DNA of 6,725 bases from Candidatus Zophobacter franzmannii (GTDB taxonomy: Bacteria; Cloacimonadota; Cloacimonadia; Cloacimonadales; JAFGVF01): NCBI GenBank assembly GCA_030765245.1, contig JAVCCX010000319.1, positions 1 to 6,725 of the forward strand. Direction: 5' to 3'. How positions within the stretch are numbered: position 1 is the first letter of the stretch; every line of letters begins with the position of its first letter. Below, in pieces: positions 1 through 6,368 of this stretch. A program made the position numbers and the translations under genes. The notes beneath the pieces are model-generated. The model ran no database searches. It saw only the letters and a program-made list of their open reading frames with translations, and was not told the origin of the DNA.

Positions 1-80
1 AGTAAGATTGATAAAAAATATATATAGAATAGGGAAAAAGTAATTGACTGTTTTGGACATAATTTAGGAAATGGCTTAAT

Positions 81-779
81 ATGGAAAAAGTATATAATGA
101 TAACAAAAGTAGATATATTATAGCAATTGACGGTCCTGCCGCTTCAGGGAAGAGCACGACTGCGAGGTTGATAGCTTCTGAGCTTCAATATGTATATATT
201 GATACAGGAGCGATGTATCGTGCTTGTGGCTTGCGCTCCAAGCAATTAGGTATATCATTAGATAATGTTCCTAAAATTGGTGAAATGCTTGATGAAATCA
301 AGATTGAGATTGTTTTCCATGAAGCCGGGAATAGATTCCTTTTAAACGGATCTGATGTTTCAGAGATGATAAGAGAGAAAGATATTTCCAGGTTAGCTTC
401 CGACATATCCCAGATTGGGATAGTTCGTGAGCGGATGGTAGATCTTCAACGAGATTTAGGAAAGGGTGGCGGAGTCGTGATGGACGGTAGAGATATCGGT
501 ACTGTCGTGTTCCCTCATGCTGACTGCAAGTTTTTCATGATTGCTGATGTAGATACACGAGCTCAAAGAAGAGTTATTGAACTGAAAGCAAAAGGTATCG
601 AAGCTGACTTTGAAGAGGTTCGCAAGGATTTAATCTGGAGAGATAATAATGATTCTACCAGAAAGCTTGCCCCTTTAAGAAAAGCTGAAGATGCTATCGA
701 AATTGACACGACCGGTCTCACAATTGATGAGCAGGTTGCTGAAATAGTTATTAATATCAAAAATAAAATGTACGCATAG
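81..779 (+). CDS. cmk: Cytidylate kinase (CMP/dCMP kinase)
   Basis: Cytosolic nucleotide kinase that moves a phosphate from ATP to CMP or dCMP in pyrimidine salvage and DNA precursor supply. The 232-residue protein shows the family's P-loop GPAASGKST at residues 18-26, the substrate-side motif DTGAMYRA at 41-48, the DGRDIGTVVFP motif at 135-145, and an Arg/Asp-rich lid around RDNNDSTRK (187-195). Length is normal for bacterial Cmk (about 220-230). The ATG at 81 is the only Met before the P-loop; it adds about 12 residues ahead of the usual IIAIDGPA start, and an AGGAA about 10 nt upstream (66-70) can serve as ribosome binding site. An ATG at 71 meets a stop after two codons. The gene leads a co-directional set with ispH and rpsA, an order common in several bacterial phyla. 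No clear sigma70 promoter is visible in the 80 nt upstream, so transcription may begin outside the window. Confidence 0.97.
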   Translation: MEKVYNDNKSRYIIAIDGPAASGKSTTARLIASELQYVYIDTGAMYRACGLRSKQLGISLDNVPKIGEMLDEIKIEIVFHEAGNRFLLNGSDVSEMIREKDISRLASDISQIGIVRERMVDLQRDLGKGGGVVMDGRDIGTVVFPHADCKFFMIADVDTRAQRRVIELKAKGIEADFEEVRKDLIWRDNNDSTRKLAPLRKAEDAIEIDTTGLTIDEQVAEIVINIKNKMYA

Positions 780-791
780 AGTGTTTTTAGT

Positions 792-1673
792 GTGGCTATC
801 CAGATTTTGTTAGCAAGGCATGCAGGCTTCTGTTTTGGAGTAAAAAGAGCTGTGAAAATAGCAACCCAAAGCAGTGCATTGCATAAAGAAGTGAATACAT
901 TAGGGCAGATTATACACAATCCACAGGTGGTTGAGGATCTAATCTCAAAGGGTGTTAAGCCAATTAACAACTTGGATGAATGTGGGGATAATCCTATCAT
1001 CATCCGCTCACATGGAGTTCCCTTCGAAACTTATAACAAACTGGAGCAGTTAGGAAATGAGATAATTGATGCAACTTGTCCTTTTGTGTTAAGAGCACAA
1101 GACAAGGTTGCCAAAGCAGACAAGATGGGGTATCAGGTTTATATCTATGGAGATGCTGACCACCCTGAAGTATTGTCTCTCAATTCCTTTGCTATAAATA
1201 AGCCGGCAATTGTATTTTCTACTCCGAATGAGTTGAAAGGCAAGCCTGTATCAAGATCCGCCGTGATTTCCCAAACCACAAAGGACCTTGCAGGTTTTAA
1301 AGCAGTAGTTTGCAGGATGGTGGAAGACTGCCCTGAGCTATTGGTTTTCAACACAATTTGCACAGCAACAGCGATTAGACAGCGCCATACAGTTGAATTG
1401 GCACAAGAGGTCGATCTGATGCTGATAATCGGAGGGAAGAACAGTTCCAACACAAAGATGCTCGCTAAGCTATCTTCGGAACATGCTGAGACCTATCATA
1501 TAGAGACAGCAGATGAGATGAAGAAAGAGTGGTTTGCTAAGAAAGAAAAAATCGGTATCTCTGCCGGTGCTTCCACACCGGATAACATTATCGTAGCAAT
1601 ATATAATAGAATTATAGATTGGTTTGGGGGTCTGACCAAGGCAGTAAATGTCGCAGATATTCCAGTCCACTAA
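792..1673 (+). CDS. ispH: 4-hydroxy-3-methylbut-2-enyl diphosphate reductase (IspH/LytB)
   Basis: Iron-sulfur enzyme of the last MEP-pathway step, reducing HMBPP to isopentenyl and dimethylallyl diphosphate. The 293-residue protein carries the three conserved cluster-binding cysteines: C14 in AGFCFGVKRA, C96 in DATCPFV and C190 in NTICTATAIRQ. Other family landmarks are H42 (LGQIIHNP), the RSHG motif at 72-75, H124 and E126 in DADHPEV, T163 in SQTT, the GGKNSSNT segment, and GISAGASTP near the C-terminus. Length fits the family. The start is GTG at 792, which places C14 at the expected distance from the N-terminus; an in-frame stop at 777-779 leaves no earlier choice. The Shine-Dalgarno site is weak, and with only 12 nt after the cmk stop, translation is probably coupled to cmk. 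rpsA follows after 11 nt. Its presence shows isoprenoids are made by the MEP route. Confidence 0.97.
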   Translation: MAIQILLARHAGFCFGVKRAVKIATQSSALHKEVNTLGQIIHNPQVVEDLISKGVKPINNLDECGDNPIIIRSHGVPFETYNKLEQLGNEIIDATCPFVLRAQDKVAKADKMGYQVYIYGDADHPEVLSLNSFAINKPAIVFSTPNELKGKPVSRSAVISQTTKDLAGFKAVVCRMVEDCPELLVFNTICTATAIRQRHTVELAQEVDLMLIIGGKNSSNTKMLAKLSSEHAETYHIETADEMKKEWFAKKEKIGISAGASTPDNIIVAIYNRIIDWFGGLTKAVNVADIPVH

Positions 1674-1674
1674 C

Positions 1675-1680
1675 AGGAGG
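1675..1680 (+). promoter_or_regulatory. Ribosome binding site of rpsA
   Basis: A perfect AGGAGG sits just after the ispH stop codon, 4 nt before the ATG at 1685. It decides the rpsA start: the open frame extends upstream to an ATG at 1619 inside ispH, but that extension has no such site and reads ispH sequence in another frame. It is the strongest Shine-Dalgarno site in this operon, as expected for an abundant ribosomal protein. Confidence 0.85.
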
Positions 1681-1684
1681 AAGA

Positions 1685-3988
1685 ATGGATTACACAAAAG
1701 AAGAAATCGTCACAACTGAAGTTCCGGAAGAGGAAGTAACTATAGCTGAAGAGACAGCTGTAGAAGTTCCGGCAGAACCTAAGGAAGAGATCGTAACTGA
1801 AGTTCCGGAAGAGGATGTACCTGTAGCTGAAGAAGCTGTAGTTGAAGTCCCTGCAGAACCTAAGGAAGAGATCATTAACGAAATCCCGGAAGATGAACTC
1901 GCTGCAGCTGAAGAAGCATTACGCGGACAAGCTGAAGAGAATGTAGTAGAAGCTCCGGTAGAACCAAAGAAAGAGCTCACTGAAGAAGAAACTCAGCACC
2001 AAGCAATGATGGATATGATTGACCAATCATTCCCTGATTACTCAGCCGGACAAATCGTCGAAGGTACCGTCGTAAGTGTAAACGATAAGGAAGTACTTGT
2101 TGACATCGGTGGAAAATCAGAAGGCGCAATACCTATTACTGAATTCAGTTATTCAGGTGTACCTGCCTTTATGGATAAGATTCAGGTTATGGTTACCCGT
2201 TTTGGTGAAGGTGGAATCAGACTCTCTAAGAAAAAAGCTGATTTCAAGATTAATCTTGTAAAAGTTAAAGAGATTTTTGAAGCACAGGAACGCCTTCAAG
2301 GTATCCTTAGACGCAGAGTTAAGGGTGGAATGATTGTAGAGATTCTTGGACTGGAAGCTTTCCTTCCGGGTTCACAGATTGCTCTCAAGCCTATTCCAAA
2401 TCTTGACCAATTTATCGGCAAAGAAGCTACCTTCTATATCATCAAATTAGATGAAGAACGCCGTAACATTATCGTTTCAAAGAAGAAGGTTCTTGAAGAA
2501 GACCTCCAAGCTAGGAAACATGAAATTATTGACAGTATTAAAGTAGAAGCCGAGCTCGAAGGTGAAGTTAAGAACATCACTAACTACGGAGCATTTATCG
2601 ATTTAGGCGGTATTGACGGTCTTTTACACATCCAAGATATGTCTTGGGGAAGGATTAACCATCCTTCAGAAATGCTGAATATTGGCGATAAACTTAAAGT
2701 CAAAGTTATTGATTTTGACAAAGAGAGCGGACGCGTTGCGCTCGGTCTTAAACAGCTTGTACCTGAACCTTGGGAGAATGTTGATGCCAACTATCCTGAA
2801 GGAAAACAGGTTAAGGGTAAAGTTGTAAATATCGTTAATTATGGTGCATTTGTAGAACTTGAACCAGGTGTTGAAGGTCTTATCCATGTATCAGAAATGT
2901 CATGGACAAAATCAATTGTCAACCCTCATAAATATATCAAAATAGGCGATACAGTTAATGCTATCGTTCTTGCTATAGATAAAGTGAATCACAAAATCTC
3001 TCTCGGTATGAAGCAGATGCATGCTAATCCTTGGTTATCAATCGAAGAAAGATATCCTGAAGGAACTCCTATTGAGAGAAAGGTTAAAAACATCACTGAA
3101 TTTGGTGTTTTCCTTGAACTTGAAGATGGTATTGACGGACTCGTTCATATCTCTGATATCTCTTGGACAAAGCGTATTTATCACCCAAGAGAGATATTCA
3201 AGAAAGGTCAGCTTGTCAAAGCAGTTGTTCTTTCAGTGGATAGAACTCTCCATCGCATTGCCCTTGGAATCAAACAGATGAGTTCAGATCCATGGGAAAA
3301 CCTTCATACAATCTTACCACTCAATACTGAGATTATCGGTAAGGTTTCAAAGCTTATTCCTAAGGGACTTCTCGTTGACATCCCTGTAAATGAAACAGCT
3401 GTAGAAGGTTTCGTACCTATCTCACATCTTGCTATTCCAAATCTTGAAAAACCTGAACAGTTCTTCAAAATTGATGAAGAGCTTCCTCTCAAGGTTATAG
3501 AACTTGATATGGAAAACCGTCGTCTTATCCTCTCAGTTAAGGCTTACTTCTTCTCAAGAGATCTTGGTCTCCAAGAGATGTATGTACAGTTCCACATGGA
3601 TCAGCATGATCAGATTATGGAACATATCAAAGAAGAAAGGGCTCGTAAAGAGGAAAGAAAAAGAAAGTCTGTGAAGAAGGAAAAAGATGCAGAAGCAGCT
3701 GTGAAAGAAGAAAAAGTTTCACAGAAAGTGGAAGTTGAAGCTCCTAAAACTGAAGAGCCTGCGGTTGTAGAAGGAGTTGTTGAAGAGACACCTGCTGAAG
3801 AGCCTGTGGTTGAAGAAGTAGTTGTTGAAGAGACACCTGCCGAAGAACCTGTGGCTGAAGAAGTAGTTGTTGAAGAAGCTCCTGTTGAAGAGCTTGTGGT
3901 TGAAGAAGTAGTTGTTGAAGAGACTCCTGCCGAAGAACCTGTGGTTGAAGAAGCTCCAGAAGAAGAGACAAAAAAGACTGAAGAATAA
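1685..3988 (+). CDS. rpsA: 30S ribosomal protein S1 with repetitive acidic N- and C-terminal extensions
   Basis: RNA-binding protein of the small ribosomal subunit that helps capture and unfold mRNA at initiation. From the ATG at 1685 it is 767 residues, well above the roughly 400-600 usual for S1. Six S1 (OB-fold) repeats can be traced at about 122-185, 203-268, 288-356, 373-444, 460-530 and 545-619. Domains 3-5 are the most canonical, with NYGAFIDL, NYGAFVEL and EFGVFLEL strands followed by GLLHIQDMSW, GLIHVSEMSW and GLVHISDISW. Residues 1-105 form an acidic arm of three imperfect 27-33 residue repeats. After domain 6, a helical basic stretch (about 645-665, containing RARKEERKRK) gives way to a Glu/Val/Pro tail with four 15-residue repeats (698-757). 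The arms lie outside the S1 fold and look disordered; what they do is unknown. The gene is the last of the cmk-ispH-rpsA set and ends 20 nt before a terminator hairpin. Confidence 0.96.
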   Translation: MDYTKEEIVTTEVPEEEVTIAEETAVEVPAEPKEEIVTEVPEEDVPVAEEAVVEVPAEPKEEIINEIPEDELAAAEEALRGQAEENVVEAPVEPKKELTEEETQHQAMMDMIDQSFPDYSAGQIVEGTVVSVNDKEVLVDIGGKSEGAIPITEFSYSGVPAFMDKIQVMVTRFGEGGIRLSKKKADFKINLVKVKEIFEAQERLQGILRRRVKGGMIVEILGLEAFLPGSQIALKPIPNLDQFIGKEATFYIIKLDEERRNIIVSKKKVLEEDLQARKHEIIDSIKVEAELEGEVKNITNYGAFIDLGGIDGLLHIQDMSWGRINHPSEMLNIGDKLKVKVIDFDKESGRVALGLKQLVPEPWENVDANYPEGKQVKGKVVNIVNYGAFVELEPGVEGLIHVSEMSWTKSIVNPHKYIKIGDTVNAIVLAIDKVNHKISLGMKQMHANPWLSIEERYPEGTPIERKVKNITEFGVFLELEDGIDGLVHISDISWTKRIYHPREIFKKGQLVKAVVLSVDRTLHRIALGIKQMSSDPWENLHTILPLNTEIIGKVSKLIPKGLLVDIPVNETAVEGFVPISHLAIPNLEKPEQFFKIDEELPLKVIELDMENRRLILSVKAYFFSRDLGLQEMYVQFHMDQHDQIMEHIKEERARKEERKRKSVKKEKDAEAAVKEEKVSQKVEVEAPKTEEPAVVEGVVEETPAEEPVVEEVVVEETPAEEPVAEEVVVEEAPVEELVVEEVVVEETPAEEPVVEEAPEEETKKTEE
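1718..1978 (+). repeat. In-frame tandem repeat encoding the acidic N-terminal arm of S1
   Basis: Three head-to-tail copies within rpsA: residues 12-38 and 39-65 (27 codons, 81 nt each) and a diverged, longer third copy at 66-98. Copies one and two share the pattern EVPEE-V--AEE---EVPAEPKEEI and are close at the DNA level too, for example GAAGTTCCGGAAGAGGA at the head of both. The third keeps the outline EIPE...AEEA...APVEPKKEL. The pattern suggests growth by in-frame duplication and then drift. Confidence 0.85.
3776..3955 (+). repeat. Four 45-nt in-frame repeats encoding the S1 C-terminal acidic tail
   Basis: Residues 698-757 of S1 are four consecutive 15-residue units of the form VVEETPAEEPVVEEV. 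The third is the most diverged (VVEEAPVEELVVEEV) and the fourth ends in A. The DNA repeats with a 45-nt period, containing GTTGTTGAAGAGACACCTGC-like blocks. Long antisense open frames across this region are only a by-product of the biased composition. Confidence 0.88.
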
Positions 3989-4008
3989 CTCTAAGTCTTA
4001 GATAGATT

Positions 4009-4036
4009 AAAGGACGGTTGCAAAACCGTCCTTTTC
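4009..4036 (+). terminator. Hairpin terminator after rpsA, possibly bidirectional
   Basis: An 11-bp perfect stem pairs 4009-4019 (AAAGGACGGTT) with 4024-4034 (AACCGTCCTTT), closed by the stable GNRA-type loop GCAA at 4020-4023. The right arm runs into TTTT, so the T tract is short and partly in the stem. It starts 20 nt after the rpsA stop. On the opposite strand the hairpin is followed by CTTTAAT and lies just beyond the end of the convergent pan operon, so it may stop transcription from both sides. Confidence 0.8.
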
Positions 4037-4062
4037 AATTCACTTAAAAACTAGTAACTCTA

Positions 4063-4350
4063 TTATCTCTTACGAAATGAAGTCTGTATATTCACAGTCT
4101 CAGGTACTAACTCCCTAAGTTTACTCTCAGAAAGCACTGCGTGGAATTCAGATGGGATACTGCTAATTGCAATTGTATCTTCTCGACCTCTGAATGTGAA
4201 GTTCACAGGTCTGACTTTCGCACCATCAAAGGGATGATGAGCAATCAGAAGGCTTAAGTCAGCAGATGCTTTGTTGGATTCGCGGCTTTATAGGATAGTT
4301 AAACCCTAAATGGGTATCACTAAAAAGAGTATCTTTATCTTGTCAGACAA
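4063..4350 (-). pseudogene. Degraded SbcD/YhaO-like metallophosphoesterase (DNA repair exonuclease family) remnant
   Basis: Three pieces of one protein can be read in order on the minus strand. First, 4338 down to about 4280 gives KILF, then after a frame change SDTHLGFNYPIKPR, the family's N-terminal metal-binding motif SDTHLG. The T run at 4322-4326 has five bases where six would restore frame. Second, about 4284 down to 4129 gives LSLLIAHHPFDGAKVRPVNF and TFRGREDTIAISSIPSEFHAVLS; in relatives recalled from memory this block ends directly before the GHIHR metal motif. Third, 4128 down to the TAA at 4063-4065 gives ESKLRELVPETVNIQTSFRKR, like the family's C-terminal end. The central core with the GDxx and GNHE motifs, and the GHIH region, are missing, so two internal deletions are inferred. 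An ATA stands at 4336-4338 where ATG would be expected. The remnant begins a few bases after the preceding gene's stop, as a former last gene of the pan operon. The family assignment rests on motif memory. Confidence 0.72.
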
Positions 4351-4353
4351 GGT

Positions 4354-5127
4354 TTAAATTTTAATATCAGGGTGGTCTTGTTTGATCCTTTGGATAATTG
4401 TACGCAAGTCATCCAGTTGCTTATCCTTCGCTTGTAACATCTTGCGTTCAGACTCTCTTTCATCATTCTCTTCCAGGAGTCTAAAGAGGATCATCTTAAT
4501 CAAACTGGTAATTCTTCTAACTAATCCAAAGCTAATGAGGACTATGAGCGTAATAAATATTGCAAAGTAGATAACTCTGCGTTTACGCCAAGTCTTTACT
4601 TTGAGTTCCATATTCAGATGTTCTTCAAAGTGTTTTATCTCAAGCTCATCAAGCGGGATCAGATAGGTAGCAATGCTGCTCATTATGTTAGTCAATTCCT
4701 CATTGTTCATTTCAGAAGAGATAACAATTGAGTTGAACTGGTCTTTTATCAGGTCAGCCTCTACCTGGAAGTTTTCATCTTTATGAATGGTTTGCAGAAG
4801 GACAACCATGCCTACTTCTTCAGAAAGCTTCTCATAAGCTTCCATAGCCTTAACCATGTCTTTATCTTCCATCTCTGCATCTTTAAGTACTGCATCGCAG
4901 AGATACTCAGAGAGATGTTGGGATAACTTCAAATAGTGCTCTGATACAGAGGCACAATGATAAGATGAGGCCAAATGATAGCTGTTAGAGACCCAAATCA
5001 TCTTACCTGCTCGAGATTGATACCAACCAATGTAGAGTCCTGTCGCCGTGCCGAAAATCACGATCATAGTTACAAGAACATTAATATAGTGTTTTACTGT
5101 TTCAAACCATACACTTTTGTCTGCCAT
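4354..5127 (-). CDS. Unidentified protein with two membrane segments and a C-terminal coiled coil
   Basis: Function not recognised. The 257-residue product has a hydrophobic segment at about 15-35, a largely helical, charged region of about 145 residues (36-180), a second hydrophobic segment at about 185-203, and a charged tail (204-250) rich in Glu, Arg, Lys and Leu that looks like a coiled coil. Two TMs flanking a helical domain, followed by a short coiled coil, is the outline of the sensory front of a chemoreceptor or histidine kinase (four-helix-bundle style), but no kinase, methyl-accepting or GGDEF domain follows. Charge does not settle topology: KVKTWRKRR (176-184) precedes TM2 and RR (204-205) follows it. 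The ATG lies 1 nt after the panC stop, so it is almost surely co-translated with panC. It is followed by the metallophosphoesterase remnant. A membrane-anchored scaffold or signalling partner is possible; a role in pantothenate metabolism is not shown. Confidence 0.85.
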   Translation of the reverse strand: MADKSVWFETVKHYINVLVTMIVIFGTATGLYIGWYQSRAGKMIWVSNSYHLASSYHCASVSEHYLKLSQHLSEYLCDAVLKDAEMEDKDMVKAMEAYEKLSEEVGMVVLLQTIHKDENFQVEADLIKDQFNSIVISSEMNNEELTNIMSSIATYLIPLDELEIKHFEEHLNMELKVKTWRKRRVIYFAIFITLIVLISFGLVRRITSLIKMILFRLLEENDERESERKMLQAKDKQLDDLRTIIQRIKQDHPDIKI

Positions 5128-5128
5128 T

Positions 5129-5977
5129 TTACACCAAATCCATATTGTCTATTAAACGAGTTGAGCCGATAAATACGGCAATTATTACTCTTGTATTATC
5201 GTCAGCTGTCTCTTTCTTGTCAAGAGTATTCCTATCTACGAACTCGATGTAGTCTATCTTCCCGGCGTGTAATTGAATTAATTCTTGCATTGATTTACGG
5301 AGAATTTCAGGGTCGGCTGTTCCTTGTTTATAAAGAGTGCGAGCCTTTTGAAGTGATTGGTAGAGAACTCTTGCTCTAATTCGTTCATCTTCATTCAAGT
5401 AGGCATTACGAGAACTCATTGCAAGGTTGTCAGATTCGCGAATAATTGGGCAGGGACGAATAACTGTTCTGAAGTTCAAGTCGCTGATCATCGTGTTAAG
5501 TACAGCAATCTGCTGATAGTCTTTCTCACCCATATACATCAAGTCAGGACTAACAATGTTCATCAGTTTGGATACGATTGTTGTTACACCCCTAAAGTGG
5601 TTAGGTCTTTTAGCTCCGCATAAGATATCCGTAATTCCCTCAACATTGACCCAACTCTTGAATCCATCAGGATACATCATTTTGCTGGTTGGAGTGAATA
5701 CATAGTCAACTCCGGCTTTCTCAGCTTTATCCAGGTCTGCTTTAAGAGTTTTAGGATAATTATCAAGGTCTTCGTTTGGACCGAATTGGGTAGGATTTAG
5801 GTAGATACTCATTACAACTATGTCACACTCTTTGCGAGCATATTCAGCAAGACTTATATGGCCTCTATGCAGGGCACCCATTGTCGGTACGAATCCGATT
5901 GTCCCAGACCAAAGATCGCTCTTGGTAAGGGCTACCATCTCTTCTATTGACTGTATTACCTTCATCTTTGAACTCAT
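5129..5977 (-). CDS. panC: Pantothenate synthetase (pantoate--beta-alanine ligase)
   Basis: Cytosolic ATP-dependent ligase joining pantoate and beta-alanine through a pantoyl-adenylate to make pantothenate, the coenzyme A precursor. The 282-residue length equals the family norm. Visible landmarks are the HIGH-type nucleotide motif HRGH at 37-40 within VPTMGALHRGH, the pantoate-side segment YLNPTQFGPNEDLDNYPKT (59-77), NHFRGVTTIV (126-135), GEKDYQQ (150-156), and the KMSKS-like loop in RESDNLAMSSRNAYL (180-194), where Asn replaces the more usual Gly after ESD. The ATG at 5977 overlaps the panD stop in ATGA (5974-5977), pointing to translational coupling; an internal ATG four codons later is possible, and neither start has a good Shine-Dalgarno site. 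PanD, encoded just upstream, supplies its beta-alanine. panB, which starts the pantoate branch, is not in the window. Confidence 0.97.
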   Translation of the reverse strand: MSSKMKVIQSIEEMVALTKSDLWSGTIGFVPTMGALHRGHISLAEYARKECDIVVMSIYLNPTQFGPNEDLDNYPKTLKADLDKAEKAGVDYVFTPTSKMMYPDGFKSWVNVEGITDILCGAKRPNHFRGVTTIVSKLMNIVSPDLMYMGEKDYQQIAVLNTMISDLNFRTVIRPCPIIRESDNLAMSSRNAYLNEDERIRARVLYQSLQKARTLYKQGTADPEILRKSMQELIQLHAGKIDYIEFVDRNTLDKKETADDNTRVIIAVFIGSTRLIDNMDLV

Positions 5978-6330
5978 TTACGGTCTATGACTTTATTCTC
6001 ATTATTCACAACAACTATACTGGGTTTATGACCCTCAATCTCCTCGGGATGCATCTCAACAAAGCTGACAATTATCACTTTGTCACCACGACGAACAAGT
6101 CGGGCAGCAGCTCCATTCACACCAATAACTCCTGATCCGGCTTCCCCTTCTATCACATAAGTGGCAAAGCGATTCCCGTTATCGATATCATAAATCTCTA
6201 CCTTCTCATTGGGCAGAATACCAGTCTCATCTAATAGGTCTTTATCTATAGTAATACTACCGACATAATTGAGGTCTGTCTCTGATACGGTAGCTCTGTG
6301 TATCTTTGCATAAAGCATTGTTCGAAGCAT
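5974..6330 (-). CDS. panD: Aspartate 1-decarboxylase proenzyme, pyruvoyl-dependent
   Basis: Decarboxylates L-aspartate to beta-alanine for pantothenate synthesis. The 118-residue proenzyme begins MLRTMLYAKIHRATVSETDL and keeps the self-cleavage site G24-S25 (YVGSITID); Ser25 becomes the pyruvoyl group at the start of the alpha chain. Known active-site positions are in register with the E. coli enzyme: K9, R54, T57 and Y58 (NRFATYVIEG), and the NGAAAR turn near 74-79 is present. This is the short bacterial type, complete at both ends. The start at 6330 is fixed by the conserved N-terminus and a strong GGAGGA site. It is the first gene of the minus-strand operon and overlaps panC by 4 nt. A possible promoter with a dyad lies about 40-80 nt upstream. 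Confidence 0.98.
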   Translation of the reverse strand: MLRTMLYAKIHRATVSETDLNYVGSITIDKDLLDETGILPNEKVEIYDIDNGNRFATYVIEGEAGSGVIGVNGAAARLVRRGDKVIIVSFVEMHPEEIEGHKPSIVVVNNENKVIDRK

Positions 6331-6334
6331 TTCT

Positions 6335-6340
6335 TCCTCC
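6335..6340 (-). promoter_or_regulatory. Ribosome binding site of panD
   Basis: Minus-strand GGAGGA, 4 nt before the panD ATG. It is the only strong Shine-Dalgarno site in this operon; panC and the membrane-protein gene lack one and probably depend on coupling. Confidence 0.85.
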
Positions 6341-6368
6341 AGCGTTAATCTAATGCAAATTTCCTCTC

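Noticed and set aside
8..65. Possible cmk promoter elements (TTGATA at 8, TAGAAT at 25, TTGACT at 44)
   Set aside because: No pair of boxes has an acceptable 16-18 nt spacer, so the AT-rich leader alone does not support a promoter call.
1619..1684. Upstream in-frame extension of rpsA to an ATG at 1619
   Set aside because: It lies inside ispH in another frame, lacks a ribosome binding site, and the perfect AGGAGG at 1675-1680 points to the ATG at 1685.
1690..1980. Minus-strand open frame antisense to the S1 N-terminal arm
   Set aside because: Ser/Thr-rich low-complexity translation produced by the complementary Glu/Pro/Val codon repeats; no ribosome binding site and no family resemblance.
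3021..3281. 86-codon plus-strand open frame within rpsA
   Set aside because: It lies wholly inside S1 domains 4-5 in another frame, and the S1 frame is clearly the coding one.
3744..3971. Minus-strand open frame of Leu/Gln repeats
   Set aside because: A mirror of the 45-nt repeats in the S1 tail; nothing independent supports it.
4339..4351. Small palindrome CTTGT-CTG-ACAAG just after the membrane-protein gene stop
   Set aside because: Only a 5-bp stem; the downstream T run belongs to the nuclease remnant, so it is not convincing as a terminator.
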